Of a stretch of 64,000 nucleotides of DNA, positions 20,839 to 31,976 are shown one piece after another. A model generated the notes under the pieces. That model did not search any database. It saw only the letters and a list, made by a program, of their open reading frames with translations, and was not told the DNA's origin. The stretch is from Schizochytrium sp. CCTCC M209059 (taxonomy: Eukaryota; Sar; Bigyra; Thraustochytrida; Thraustochytriidae). Position 1 is the stretch's first letter, and each line of letters starts with the position of its first letter. Location: positions 627,991 to 691,990 of the forward strand of contig KN805377.1 in the NCBI GenBank assembly GCA_000818945.1. The letters run 5' to 3'. The position numbers and the translations under genes were made by a program.

Positions 20839-21852
20839 ATGATAGCGACGGCGCGTGGAAACAATGCGTGGCGCGGACGCGCGCTAGCAGGGGCGGCGGT
20901 GCTCGCGGTGCTCGTGCAGACCGCACAGGCGCGCACGTACTACGAGGAGGACGAGGAGGAAGAGGAAGAGGCGCACACCGGCATGGGCGCGATGCTGGTG
21001 AAAAGCTTGATCTTTGCGGTCGTTGCGACGCTGGTAGGGTTCTTTATCATGTACCCGTTTGAGTTCGTGCGACGCAGCTCAGAGTTCCAGCGGCAGCTGC
21101 GCACGGGCAGCAGCGCAATTGCCTTTCTTCAAAGTACGCCCGTCGTCATACCGCAGGCCCTAAGCCCGAACGCGATCGAGTTCATGCTGCAGAGCCTGCT
21201 GCTCTTTGCGCCGCGGCTCTTGATCAAATTCACCATCTATGGCATGCTCCGCGGGTCGGGCCACGCGAATGTGGTCAAGGCATTTATTGCCTCCATCGCG
21301 GCGGGCCTCGTCACCATGTTGTATGCGTTTCCCTTTCGCAAGGCAGAGCTCAACAACTCAATCAACACGGGGAGATACCAGGATCTAGTGTACTATCTTC
21401 AACGTAAGGCTTCTCGGGAAGGTTTCTCTGCACTGTACGTGGGGATGGCGGCCGAGCTTCCGTACATGATCACATATCACGTGCTGCTTTTCATGACGAT
21501 GGAGATTTGCAGCAACGTTGTCAAGCACAATCCTGGTCTCAATCTTGTTGTCTCTGCCCCCGTGGCTGTGGTGCTCGCGTCTGTGCTGGGGGCGCCGCTC
21601 GAGCAGTTGCGCCGCGTCATCGTGGCGAACCCGTTTGACCTTCATGACTTCGTTTTTCGGATCAATTCGCGCGGGGAGCGTGTGGTGCGATGGCCTCTTC
21701 GATGGGACCGGGTATGGGACTACATTGTCTTTATCTGGGGCCGTTGGAGCGACGGTGGCATTTACAAGATGCTGGGCTACGTCAGCTTTCGTAGCAACAC
21801 AGTGGCTCTCATTGTCGCCCTTTATCTTGACCACACGCTCTTGAGCTTGTGA
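20839..21852 (+). CDS. Divergent mitochondrial-carrier-fold protein with N-terminal signal peptide
   Basis: 337 residues, ATG at 20839. Residues 1-31 look like a classical secretory signal: basic n-region, Ala/Val/Leu core, and A-Q-A before Arg32. An acidic Glu/Asp stretch follows (about 36-44). The rest is a six-helix protein with three carrier-type motifs: YPFEFVRR (matches P-x-[DE]-x-x-[KR]), FPFRKAE (degenerate) and APLEQLRR (match). The second repeat keeps a typical loop: GRYQDLVYYLQRKASREGF followed by LYVGM. SLC25 proteins normally have no cleaved signal and go to mitochondria, so a secretory-type leader suggests another membrane, or it is really a mitochondrial presequence. Substrate unknown. 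Confidence 0.82.
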   Translation: MIATARGNNAWRGRALAGAAVLAVLVQTAQARTYYEEDEEEEEEAHTGMGAMLVKSLIFAVVATLVGFFIMYPFEFVRRSSEFQRQLRTGSSAIAFLQSTPVVIPQALSPNAIEFMLQSLLLFAPRLLIKFTIYGMLRGSGHANVVKAFIASIAAGLVTMLYAFPFRKAELNNSINTGRYQDLVYYLQRKASREGFSALYVGMAAELPYMITYHVLLFMTMEICSNVVKHNPGLNLVVSAPVAVVLASVLGAPLEQLRRVIVANPFDLHDFVFRINSRGERVVRWPLRWDRVWDYIVFIWGRWSDGGIYKMLGYVSFRSNTVALIVALYLDHTLLSL

Positions 21853-22591
21853 CAGTGCGAGGTGGAGTTGTCCCTGCCTGCTGATCGGCAAACGTAAAAT
21901 AGCCCCTACAAACTGACACCACAGGGAAAGTAAGTAACTTGTTCGATTTGTTTTCTGAAATTTTGTTGATCATTCGAGTTGGATCTGGAACTCGCTCACG
22001 GTCAATCTGGCAACTTGCCATTGCGTCGTGGAATAGAAACCAAGCTCCTTGCGCTTGATTGATCGCATGGTGGGCTCAAGCCTCGTGGTAGGTTTGATAG
22101 AAAGTGAGAGGGGGGGCTTATAAATTCACCCGACCATTCTTCTCTCGAGCGAGACCTGGAACCAACTTGAACTGTCAATTCTATCGTGACCGGTCACTTT
22201 TGATAGACCTTTTTTTCCCTTTCCCGATCTCGTTGTTTGCACCCAAATGCTCTCGTACATTCGTTTTTCATTTCAATTTGGTAGTAACCAAGCGATTCGT
22301 TTTCATTCGTTTTTGAGATGATGTATCGAGAACATCCTACAAGTTGAAAGACACAAAATATATTTTTTTCATTGATGACGTGCTTTCAGAGTTCTTTCCG
22401 CTAAAGGAGGGCAGAAATGGTTCTGGATAAAGTAGGTTCGGTTTTGAGATCACATACACGGCAGGCAGGTCAGAAATCAGGCGATCGGGTCAGACACACG
22501 GCGGACAAGCAGCTCGCCAAGCAGCTCGCAGCACACAGACAGATGGACAGAGAGACACAAAAAGGGTACGACGGTCGAAATACACATCAAA
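21853..22591. other. Convergent intergenic region
   Basis: It lies between the 3' ends of the carrier-fold gene and the zinc-finger gene. A TATA-like CTTATAAATTC at about 22127-22137 on the + strand has no gene downstream that I can support. AT-rich patches lie near 22205-22380. Confidence 0.5.
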
Positions 22592-23673
22592 TCAGAGCAC
22601 ACGCTGGTAGGCGTGCTGGCCAACACTCGTGTACGAAGGATCGTAGCGGAGCGAGCGTTGCTGATACGTCTGCTGCGAGTCCGAGACGCGCATGGACTTT
22701 TGGTGTGATGAAGACGACGACGCCAAGGAGTGGTCTGCCTTGCGCTTTCTTGAGTGCATCGAGGTCGACGCGTTCACGGGCTGGGCGGAGCGCATGGCGG
22801 CGATGACCGAAGGCACGGGGGCGATAGCCGTCGCCTGCGCGGCAGCCTCCTCGCCGAGTGCGACGACCTCGACGACCTCGTTGTCGATCATGACCTTTTG
22901 CATCTCGCCCTTGGAGTGCGCGATGCAGAGGTCTCCGGAGCCCCGAGCCGCCGAGTGGCAGTCGTGCACAATGCACAAACGGCGCCACTGGCGTCCATCC
23001 CAACGTTTGGCCTCGCCGGCGATGACATAGACGACACCCTTGACGCGGTGCTCCTTTTTGGGGATGGATTCGCACTCCTTGACCTCGGCCTGCTTGGCGC
23101 GGTTGGACTTGATGGTGGACAAGACCTTGCCGTACGGCTTGACGACCTTGCGCTTGCGGCCGTCCCTGCTCGAGCGGCGCTCAGCGACGTGGGCAACATC
23201 GGCGGTCGAGGGGTGTGCGCGAGGATGAAGGCAGTGTGCGTGGACCTCCCGGTGGTGAATCTGCGTTGGCGCCGGGGCGAAGTCGGCGGCGATCTTCTTG
23301 TACGACTCGGCGTGCTCTGTGGCGTTGTGTGCGGTGAAGTAGTCTGAGGAGGAGGACGCGTCGGAGAGCGGCGTGGATGGCGCGGTGGCGACCGATCCGC
23401 CGGGCACAGCCTGGTCTGCGTCGTCCTCGCTGTGCCAGTGGTCGCTGCAGTCCTCGATGTGATGATGGTTGTCCATGTGCATGTGCTCGTCCTCCTGCAG
23501 CGACGGCATGATCATGCTGTCGAAGGCATCTTGCTGCATCTGGGCCTCGAACAAGAGCGGGGGCGTGGAGTCGAGGTCATCGTCGACGGCGAACATCCCG
23601 TTCAGGTCGATTTCCTCCTCGTCCTCCTCGAGCCCGAGCGTGTGGTGCTCCTGGCCCCACGACGTCAGGCCGA

Positions 23674-23705
<32 letters not shown>

Positions 23706-23716
23706 GCCGCGTCCAT
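22592..23716 (-). CDS. WRKY19-type zinc-finger regulatory protein with polyQ N-terminus
   Basis: 374 residues from ATG at 23716 (MDAAQQQ). The frame stays open upstream to 24148, but that part is basic low complexity and is more likely 5' leader. Order: a 10-Gln tract, a strongly acidic region (EEDEEEIDL) with many Met, His and Asp, a Ser-rich region, a basic stretch (RRSSRDGRKRKVVK) that could be a nuclear localisation signal, then a zinc-finger-like motif near residues 246-266 with spacing C-x4-C-x10-C-x2-H. That spacing matches the short Cys/His repeats annotated in stramenopiles as WRKY19-like zinc fingers. The acidic N-terminus plus basic and zinc-binding C-terminus suggests a transcription regulator. 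Only one finger is visible whereas relatives often carry several. Confidence 0.75.
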
Positions 23717-24558
23717 CTTGCGAGCGGGCGAAGTACGAAGGCTCGAAGCAAGCAGGGAAGGTCTACGGCTCCGGGTTGGGGTTTTGCTCACCTTTCCTGC
23801 TCCGCGTACCTCGGACCGTCGCGCTGGCCGTAAGTCTGCCGGCCTATGTACGGTTTGCCAAGGCCGGTGAAACTTGGAAGCGCTGCACTGCAGTACTGCG
23901 GAAGTAGCCCGCGACTTGGGTGTGTGCACGCGCACACACACTTGAGCCAAATAAACAGCAGGCAGCGAGAGATGCGGGACGAGTTTTACCTCGAGCGGCA
24001 GCGAAAGGCGTGCGTGCGCGTGCGTGCAGAGCGTGGGGCAGCTGCGGCGTCCCGGCCGACCGGATCTGGGCGTGCGCAAGCCGCAGCCGAGCCGGCAAGA
24101 GAACAGACCTCGCGAGGCCCTGACTTTGCGTCGCCCCTTGACTCGCACGCAGCTGCAGTTCGTGCTGCTCGTGCACTCCAGAACTTCCTAGCTAGCTAGC
24201 TAGCTAGCTATCTCGCTAGATACTGCCTGGGGTCGCCCTTCGTGCGGTCAGGTCGCCGCCTCTGCGACGAGTCGTCGACTCTCCGCGGGCCGCACGCGCA
24301 GTCCGGGCGCGGCGCGCGCCTGCTCGCGGGTCGCGGTTGCAGCAGCGCGCTGCGCAAGGCGTCGCGCCTCGCGGGGCGAGCGCGGCGGCGGCGGCGGACT
24401 GCCTGCCTGCCTGCCTGCACGTGCCGGCCGGCAGCGCACACTAGCAGCACGTGCGCTTCCCAACCTGCGTTTCGCGCGTGCCGTGAACCGCGCCGCGCGA
24501 GATCGCTCGGGCGGTCGCTCGATCGGCGACGGAGATGCGATGCGACGCGGTGCGGAGC

Positions 24559-24608
24559 GATGCGATGCGATGCGATGCGATGCGATGCGATGCGATGCGA
24601 TGCGATGC
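24559..24608. repeat. (GATGC)10 pentanucleotide microsatellite
   Basis: Ten perfect copies, about 840 bases upstream of the zinc-finger gene start at 23716. The unit equals the reverse complement of a rotation of the CATCG-like class (GCATC) seen at 19946. Confidence 0.95.
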
Positions 24609-25844
24609 CGTGCGGAGCGATGCGCACGACCGAACGCGCGAGGCGAGGCGGTGCGGTACGGCGAGGCGCGGCGAGGCGGAGCGAAAGGCGTTCCTCCGGC
24701 GCGTACCGCCTGCGAGACTCTTTTTGGCAAAGGAAAGCTGGCCTGCGAGAGCGCGGCTGGCTGGCTTGCTTTCTCGCTTTCTCGCTTGCTTGCTTGCTTG
24801 CTTGCCTGCTCTTTGCTCTCTTGCGGCTTGATTTCTTGCTTACTCCTGCCTTTCTTTTGGCAGCTAGCTGCAGCTGGTCGCTGGCAGCGGGTGGGCGTGC
24901 GCCGCTTTTGCAGGCGTGCACAGCAGGAAGCGCCGCGCTGTCCTCGCTGCGAAAGAAACAAACCGGGCGCGCGCCTGCGTTGGTTCGCTCGTCCGTGCGG
25001 GCCTGCGCTGTGCGCGAGGGGACGAATCTACGAGATGCCCGCCGCGGAAGGAATGGAGGGATGGATGAACGAAAGCAGGAATGTACGAATGGCCGAACGA
25101 ACGGATGAAGGAAGGGCTGATTGAGCGAAGCCGCGGCACGTGCACGCGGTCGCGGCCGCGAAGGACGACGGCGAGCGCGAGGTCGAGCGCGACGCAGCGC
25201 CGGTCGACGAGGTCGGCGCGGGCCGCGGCGAGCTTCCGCGCGTACGGTCAGTCGCGCGGTCGCCGAAAGGACGCGCGAGCGGGCCGTGTGTATGTATGTA
25301 TGTATTTATGTAACGAAATGAATCTCTGTTGCGCTCGCACGCTCTCTCTGGCCAGCCGTCCCGTCAGGGGCGACGAGGCGCGCGTGCACGCAAGCAAAAG
25401 CAAGCAAGCAAGCAAGCGAGCGAAGAAAACAGAGCAAGCGGAGCGAGCGACGCAGGCGAGGCGCGGAGGGCGCGGAGCGTGCAGGGGACGAATGCACGCG
25501 GTGCACGCGCGGGAACTATCGACGGAGGTGCGAGAGCAGAGGAGCAGGCTCGAGGTACGTCGTGGCCGGGAGAGGCGGCCTGCGCAAGGCGCAAGTGACC
25601 TACCTCCGGCTGTGCTTTGCGTCGCGGAGACGCGGGGGGCGAGTCAGGCGAGGCGAGTGGAGCCAATGGAGCACGCGCTCGGATCTGTGCGTGGCGACGT
25701 CCTGTGGAGCGAGAAATGAATGTATCGGAGGGGCGCACGCTCGAAATTGCGACTGGACAGGCGTGCGTGCGTGGTCACGTGCGCTCGCCGGTTTGACTTT
25801 TGCTTCCTTTCTCTCGTACACGGCGTTCCGAGTCTGCCGGGCGA

Positions 25845-25876
<32 letters not shown>

Positions 25877-27405
25877 ACGATGCTGATGATGGGCGACTGG
25901 CTCGTGTCAGTGCAGGTTGTTTGTGGTCTGTACTGGTGCAGCTGCAGCTGGTTGTGGTTCTGCTTTGGAAGATGGCCGCGAAGTGCGCAGGGCACAGTGC
26001 ACGAGGTACGCAAATGCACTTTGGCTGCTTCCTTCCGCACGACCCGCCAGTTCAACTTCAACAATCGCAGTAGCTGGACGAAGAAGATGTAAAGAACGAT
26101 GTACGTACTATGCACTAGCCAGCCGGCCCGGCTTCGGAAGGGACGCGGGGAAAACAAAACGCACGGAACGAGCGATACCGGCGCGGACGAAACGTGTCCC
26201 TTCCGCCGGTGATCTGTCGCGGTCGCGGGCAGTGGCTCTTCGGTGACCCGGCCCTCCGCTCTCTACTTCTCCGAGTCGACGAAGAGGAGGGAGGCAAGGC
26301 TTCGCGCCGATCTCGGGCTGCCCTGTCTGGCTGCCGGCTGCTCCAGGCTGCTTCTTGGGCTGTTGCTCAGCGTTCAAGAGAACGAACGTTCAAGCCAAGC
26401 AAGCCTTTCGATGAACCAATCGGCGCCCCGCTACGCGTGCTTACCTACCTAGCTAGCTAGAGAGGATAATGGCGTAGAGTTCTTCTTAACTCCTTTTCTC
26501 CCTTCGTTCCCAATAATGACAGGAAACCGCAGATAAGGAGAAGTCTCGAACACACTATGTACTTGCTAGTAAAAACACTAGAGAGAGGCGTTAAGGCTGC
26601 TCTCCCTTCCTTGCGGGTCCTCCTCGCCTAGAACTCTGCCTGCCGATCACAAGTTGGCGTTGTCGCGAAAGGTAGACAGAAAGAGCAGGCAGACGATCAG
26701 ATAAGGGCGGACGGCTGGCTGAAAAGGTAGGAGGTGGCTTGCTGGCTGCTCCGCGCCTTTGAGAGGCTGCGATGTAACGCGACGCCACACGGTACGCGTA
26801 GTAGTAGTCGGTTTCGTGCGGCTCGTTGCAGATTTGCCACAGGAATCCACGACCGCCCACCAACTTACCGATGATGGCCCGCGGAAAAGGGAGAGAGCGA
26901 TCGAGAGAGAGAGAGAGAGAGAGGTCCTCGCGGCCAAAGGAATTGGACTGCTTGAGGAGAATCAAGGTTGGCTTTGCAAAGTCGACATCGATCAACTTCA
27001 ATATACAGTCAGTCAATTAGATAGGGAATCAATCAATCAATCAGTCAATCAGAAAAAAATTAATCCAGGCCCCTTTCGGCCTGCTTCCCTGCTCGCTGGT
27101 TTGCTTGCTTGCCATCTTGCCTGCTTGTCCAATCCAATTCTGTGTGACGCACTCTTTCCAGCGGAGCGGTGCCCTTTTGCACTTTCTGCAGGAGGTCAGA
27201 ACGCGGCAGACGTGCGGCCATGGCCCCAGAGAGATAAATAGCGATCCTGTCATGTCCTATTATGTTTGACTTGACTGTCCTGCCAGTCAGCCTCAGTTTC
27301 GGCCGCCGCGGCAAGAAATCTCCCTCACCCCCCCCCCAAAAAAAGGAAAAAAGAAGCCTTACGCTGCCGCTGCCGACGCTCGCAGCGAAATAAGAGAAAC
27401 GATGT

Positions 27406-27406
<1 letters not shown>

Positions 27407-27484
<78 letters not shown>

Positions 27485-27486
27485 AA
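27407..27486. repeat. (GAAA)n tetranucleotide microsatellite, about 20 copies
   Basis: The longest uninterrupted microsatellite in the window, flanked by a C8A7 stretch (27330-27345) and AAAGC units. Confidence 0.95.
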
Positions 27487-27642
27487 AAACAAAGCAAAGC
27501 AAAACAACCCAAAGTTTTTCTCTCGTGTTCGTGTCCCTACCTCTGCCGTGCCGACAGTCCAGACTGATCTTGGAAAAGAATTATATGCCATGAAGGCCTG
27601 CCTGGTCGGCCTGGAGGCCGATGCATCCAGTCATTCCTCCGT

Positions 27643-27671
27643 GCATGCATGCATGCATGCATGCATGCATG
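27643..27671. repeat. (GCAT)7 palindromic microsatellite
   Basis: Self-complementary GCAT/ATGC run of about 29 bases. Confidence 0.92.
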
Positions 27672-29029
27672 GAAGCACAGATGGATGAGTACGCGCGCGC
27701 GTAAGCAAGAATGAAACAGTTTTTACGCAAGAAGCCGTCTGATCGGTGCGCGGCGCGGCGGCGAAGGAGGAAGCATCTGCAGGCAGCCTCTGTTGATAGC
27801 GTGCCCACACCTACGAATCTCTTGAAAAGAAATAAAAAGAAAAGAAAAATTGTTAAAAACAAGTTGAACTTTTTCCTGCTGACTTCTGCTGCACCATCAT
27901 CCTCGTCGCCAGCCAGCGCGAACGCCGGCCGAGCATACGCAGTCAAACAGCGTTTCTCTGTCTCTGTTGCTTCGTTTCGCCTCGCCCCGCTTCGACCGAT
28001 ATTCCAGCTGCCAAACACGCCACGATGTTGAAAAAGAAAGATTGAAAAAAACAAACCAAAAAAAAACGGGAAGACTTGGAAGTAAAGATGAGCGCTCTCA
28101 AAACGAAGTGAGCCTCGACGGTTTCGCGCGCCGCGATTGTCGGAGCGCCTGCGCGCCGCCGAGCATAGCCGCGGAACTGCCACGCGATCGCGTTCGAAGA
28201 CGGTGCTTCATCTCCGATCAAGCAAAAGCGCGTAAGACGGCGCAGCGCGCACGCCGATTTCACGTGCGTGCCTGGTGGTCTCGGCGGCCCCCGCACTCGA
28301 TCGGGTCCGCGCCGACGAAGATGGTGTGTACCCAAAGGATGGCGCGGATGGCCGGATGAATGGATCCACGCCACGCAGAAGGAGAGGTGAAAAGGGGCGA
28401 CAGAGCCAGCCAGACATCCGGCCGTGTCTACGTGTAGTTGTATCAGGTGTCCTAATCTTGCCTAGGCCTCTGAGTTGTTTTTCGGCAAACAACCAGCCAG
28501 CCAGCCAGCCAGCCACAGATGTTGAGCCGACCGGGAAAGATCAAAGAACAGAGAGAGCATCCGACCGCTTCCCCCGGGATTCATGTCAAACTACGCTGAC
28601 CACAGAAAAGCCGGCAGCTCTTACTCATATATACATGCCAGAAGAAATGTGGGCCGCGGGATCTTACAGTCAGCCCTAGAAAATGCGGGCTTTCGACCCG
28701 GCCGAATCCACTTTCATGAGGCTTCGAATATACAATTCTTTTTTTCTATTCTTATGAGTTGCGGTGGGTGGCCCTACGAGACCTGCGCCTCTAAGAGGAG
28801 ATCCAATCCAGTTTGACGGCCGGGTCTTCGTCGACTTGATCCAAGAAGCTCCAAGAAACGGGCCATCAGAATCCAGGACTAGTATGTGAATGGAAAAAAA
28901 AGAAAGCCGGAGAGGCTCCGTGCTTTGGGATCGGCACTCTGGTATATACAGGCTTAGCTTAAGCCACTACGGGTTGGCCAAGTTCACACCTTTTCGCGCG
29001 ATCTTTTCCCGCAGATACGGCCCGCTGTC

Positions 29030-29400
29030 CCATTGCGCGTCGTCAAACGGGCTAAACTCACTATTTGTTTTCGTCCTGGTCCAGAACGAGAGTGTGCATT
29101 GTGCAATTTCCACACCAATCGCGTGACGACAAACGGGTCAACAGAGTGCCAGTGACAAACGATGCATTTTGGACAAAAGATGCTCTTATTTAATTAAACC
29201 AAAGATGCTCTTGGACGAATGCTTTCCGCGCCAATTGCGTGCCAACAAACGGGCCAACCGAGTACCGGTTTCCAAAAGATGCTCGTGCACAAACGATACT
29301 GTTGGAAAAATACTTTCTACACTAACTGCGTGCCAGTCTCAAAGTTTGCTCCTGGACATATGCTTTCCACGCCGATCCGATATCAACAAATGGCAACGCC
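29030..29400. repeat. Degenerate direct repeats, core CAAT-TGCGTGCCAACAAACGGG
   Basis: Related copies of a GCGTG-(A/C)C-(A/G)ACAAACGGG core start near 29037, 29121 and 29237, with weaker ones near 29328 and 29380, so spacing is irregular (about 84, 116 and 91 bases). Between them AAAGATGCTC recurs three times (about 29177, 29208, 29274) and GGACATATGCTTTCC/GACGAATGCTTTCC twice. The block ends at the ADAT1 stop codon. Origin unknown; it could be a decayed mobile element or a satellite. Confidence 0.6.
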
Positions 29401-29405
29401 CTTTT

Positions 29406-31109
29406 CTACTCTAGGCTTTGACCCGTGACAAAGCTACGCTTCAATGCTCTCCACGCAGAGAATGGCCCGTGCATAAAGTCCTGGACCAAGCTCGTGTGCG
29501 TAGAACTTGCTGCAGCCCGTTTCAATTCCTTGTACCGGTCCAGAAACGATGCTGGCTTGGATTCACTTGCTCCGGCATCTAGACTTTTCTCGGCTATTTC
29601 AAGCATGCTTCGTTTGCATGTGAGGGGCCGCGGAGCAGGCCTGGCACTTTCCATGCTGCCTTCTAAAGTCTTCTTCTCCTTCTTTTTTTTCTTCTTCTTG
29701 TCCTGTGAATCTCCGCGCGTCTGCACGATCGTTTGAGCCACGCCTTGCTCCTTGCCGCAAATTGCAGCGTATTGCACATCCGCGGGAAGACTTTCAAGAT
29801 CAACAAAGGAAGGCGAAGCAATCCACTGCAGAGCGAGACCTGCGGCAGGCGCTGCTCGACGTTTTCGTTTTTCGCCAATTTCTGCACCGCCTTGCTCGCC
29901 GGCTTCGAGAGCAGCTTCTGCTCTTGCTTTCGAGCGTGGAAACGATTTTGACGAGATGGCCACCGTCCAAGGCGCGTCACGCTGCGTATCGCGCGGTAAT
30001 CTTTCGTGCGTGGCACGCCAACAGGCGGCCAACGCGGCACGAGCTGTTTCCAAAACCTTTGCGTCTGCACTTGCCCCCATCATTTCGCAACCCTGCGTCA
30101 CTGCAGACGATTGCAATGTTGCCGGAGCGTCTTTTTCATCATTATGATTTGATGCATCGTAATGATCCGCATATAACTTTGGGGTAATTGTTGATGCGAC
30201 TTGTGTTTTCACGTTGAAGGCCTTGGTCTCGCCAGCATCTTGACCAGATTTTTCGTGGCGGCAGTCTCCTGCCGCTGCACTGTCAGCGATTCGCTGTCGG
30301 CTTCCCCCTTGATTGCTCTGTATGGCCAAGATGTCATTGCTTGAGGGAAGTCTTGCTCGCAAGCAGTCCCCGCTGACGACAAGTCCACGTAATGGAATAT
30401 TATCCACGAGATGAGATGATAAGAGCGCGCTTTGCAGGCCAACGGCTCGCCAGCGCGCAATTTTGTCGCTGCACGACATCGAAAGTGAGCGATCTTCAGG
30501 ATGCAAGTTGCTTCGACTGCTCTTGGCGCGCAATTGGCCGACAGCCTGCTCAGCCTCGCGCAGATCCCGATCAGCAACGAGCTTGGCGCCAGAAAATTTG
30601 TCGGCAAGAACTGAGCAATCTCCGCATGGTAACTCGGAGACAAAGAGGTAGAGCGCAACATCAGGTCGAAATCGCCATCGCTGGTCACCTTCACCGACCC
30701 CGACGGCGACGAGGAGCGCGTCCTCTTCTTTGACGGCCGAAGAACCACCTTTTCTGCGCGCTTGCACCTCTTGCAGGATCAACCAGCATAGCCCTCGCCG
30801 CGCGAGCACCTCTGCGTGGCAGTCATCAAGTACAAGACCTTGAGACGACATTTTACGAGGCCCAAGGCACTTGCTTCCCGTCGCCATGGACACCACGCGC
30901 AGGTCCTTTTCCTTACCTGGCTCGTACGCGACGAGCGCTGCCAGGACCGTCCATTCGGTAGCCCGCGCTGTCTGCCATCGCGACGCAAGGCTCGCGTACG
31001 CTTCGAGAGCCTTGGCCGCCACGTCCGCTTCGAGGTTCCTCGTCGCCGCGTCTGCTTCGCGAGCCCTCGCCCCGTTGTCCGTCTCGTGCTCGCGCGCACG
31101 GCTTTCCAT
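29406..31109 (-). CDS. ADAT1: tRNA-specific adenosine deaminase 1 (ADAT1/Tad1-like)
   Basis: 567 residues from ATG at 31109; the frame runs 60 bases further 5' but only from a GTG. The ADAR/ADAT1 editase domain is recognisable: CHAEVLARRG (zinc-binding His and catalytic Glu, near residue 96), SELPCGDCS (zinc Cys, near 160) and SMSCSDKIARW (second zinc Cys and the conserved Ser-Asp-Lys, near 212). Upstream GSKCLG...R...L-D is typical of the family's inositol-phosphate-binding entry. The family converts adenosine 37 of tRNA-Ala to inosine. Two low-complexity inserts (about 270-340 and a Lys-rich run near 470) lengthen it beyond the usual 400-500 residues. The gene diverges from the Vsb1-like transporter. 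Confidence 0.9.
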   Translation of the reverse strand: MESRAREHETDNGARAREADAATRNLEADVAAKALEAYASLASRWQTARATEWTVLAALVAYEPGKEKDLRVVSMATGSKCLGPRKMSSQGLVLDDCHAEVLARRGLCWLILQEVQARRKGGSSAVKEEDALLVAVGVGEGDQRWRFRPDVALYLFVSELPCGDCSVLADKFSGAKLVADRDLREAEQAVGQLRAKSSRSNLHPEDRSLSMSCSDKIARWRAVGLQSALLSSHLVDNIPLRGLVVSGDCLRARLPSSNDILAIQSNQGGSRQRIADSAAAGDCRHEKSGQDAGETKAFNVKTQVASTITPKLYADHYDASNHNDEKDAPATLQSSAVTQGCEMMGASADAKVLETARAALAACWRATHERLPRDTQRDAPWTVAISSKSFPRSKARAEAALEAGEQGGAEIGEKRKRRAAPAAGLALQWIASPSFVDLESLPADVQYAAICGKEQGVAQTIVQTRGDSQDKKKKKKKEKKTLEGSMESARPAPRPLTCKRSMLEIAEKSLDAGASESKPASFLDRYKELKRAAASSTHTSLVQDFMHGPFSAWRALKRSFVTGQSLE

Positions 31110-31976
31110 GGGCCGCCAACTTTGCCTTCTGGCACTTTGCAAGCTCGAATGATCGCTTTTGCTATTCACAACCCAGGTTGGCCTCGGTCGCCAGCGCTAG
31201 GGTAATCTCCCACCGCACACAAAAACTGCGCGTCATGCAATGCAAGCGAAACTCCGCAACAGGTCCATTCCTCCGTCCCTGTTCTGCCAAGTCCTGCAAG
31301 CTTTGCAAGCTCTGCAAGCTTTGCAAGCTCTGCAAGCTCTGCAAGCACCGCTGCGCTCACGATGACCAGCTGCCGCCAAACAACCCCGGGACCTGGCCAA
31401 GCCTGACCAGTGAGACCCGACCGGCCGGCCTGGCCCTACAGTGGCGCGGGGCGGCCCGACAGTCGAGCAAACGGCCATTCTCCACTTGCGCGCGCGGCGC
31501 TACACTGCGCGCGGGCGGCCCTCGCTTGCTCGCTTGCTCTGCTCTGTGGATTGCAGAGCGTGCGCGTGGCGAGGAAGCCCGCGACGCGCAGCCGAGGCTG
31601 CCCGACAGACAATCAACGTGCAGACCCGGAGCGTCGCCGTGACCGCGATCGCGGCTGCGAGAGCCGCGCGGCCGCGGGCACAGGCGGACGGACGCAGACG
31701 CAGACACGCCGCGGGGGCGGGCCGGCCAGCTCCGGTGCCCAGCGGAGCGGGAGACGCAGCGCCAGAGGCAACGCTGTAAGACTCACACCTTCGCAGTGAG
31801 GACCAGCACGCACGCACGCACGCACGCACGAGCAGCGCAAGCAGTGCGGACAGCGCGTCGCGTCGACTTGGAGCAGACCTGCAAAGACTGGCGCTTGACG
31901 TCACGCCTGCGCCGACTGCGAGAGGTCCTCGCTCGGTCCCGAGCGGCCAGCCGGCTGGATCTCTACGCGAGCGAAG
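31110..31976. other. Divergent intergenic region
   Basis: Shared upstream region of ADAT1 (-) and the transporter (+). It contains a 9-base tandem repeat at 31295 and a (CGCA)n tract at about 31806-31830. Open frames on both strands are Arg/Ala shadows. Confidence 0.5.
31295..31346. repeat. 9-base tandem repeat TGCAAGCT(C/T), six copies
   Basis: Six units about 190 bases upstream of the ADAT1 start codon. Confidence 0.9.

Larger units (their letters stand above)
23717..29405. other. 5.7-kb gene-poor, repeat-rich region
   Basis: No frame in this stretch shows a protein family, steady codon use or credible splice structure. The first half (to about 26450) is very GC-rich with Arg/Ala-coding shadows on both strands. 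Tracts listed separately include GATGC, GAAA and GCAT repeats. Others are GCTA at 24188-24209, (CTTG)n near 24785-24805, AAGC near 25390-25420, CGA near 25843-25880 and (GA)n at 26902-26922. From about 28580 the base composition shifts to AT-richer, ending in degenerate repeats just 3' of the ADAT1 gene. Confidence 0.5.

Noticed and set aside
22104..22316. 70-codon frame downstream of a TATA-like element (+)
   Set aside because: Phe-rich AT-driven composition and no family; the TATA-like match alone is weak.
22592..24148. Longer N-terminus for the zinc-finger protein
   Set aside because: Upstream 144 codons are basic low complexity in GC-rich leader; the MDAAQQQ start at 23716 is preferred.
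26591..27016. 141-codon frame (-) with mixed composition
   Set aside because: No start context, no family similarity, contains a GA microsatellite read as Ser-Leu; not enough to call a gene.
27581..28183. 200-codon frame (-)
   Set aside because: Contains the GCAT microsatellite and homopolymer-derived Phe/Leu runs; no coherent protein.
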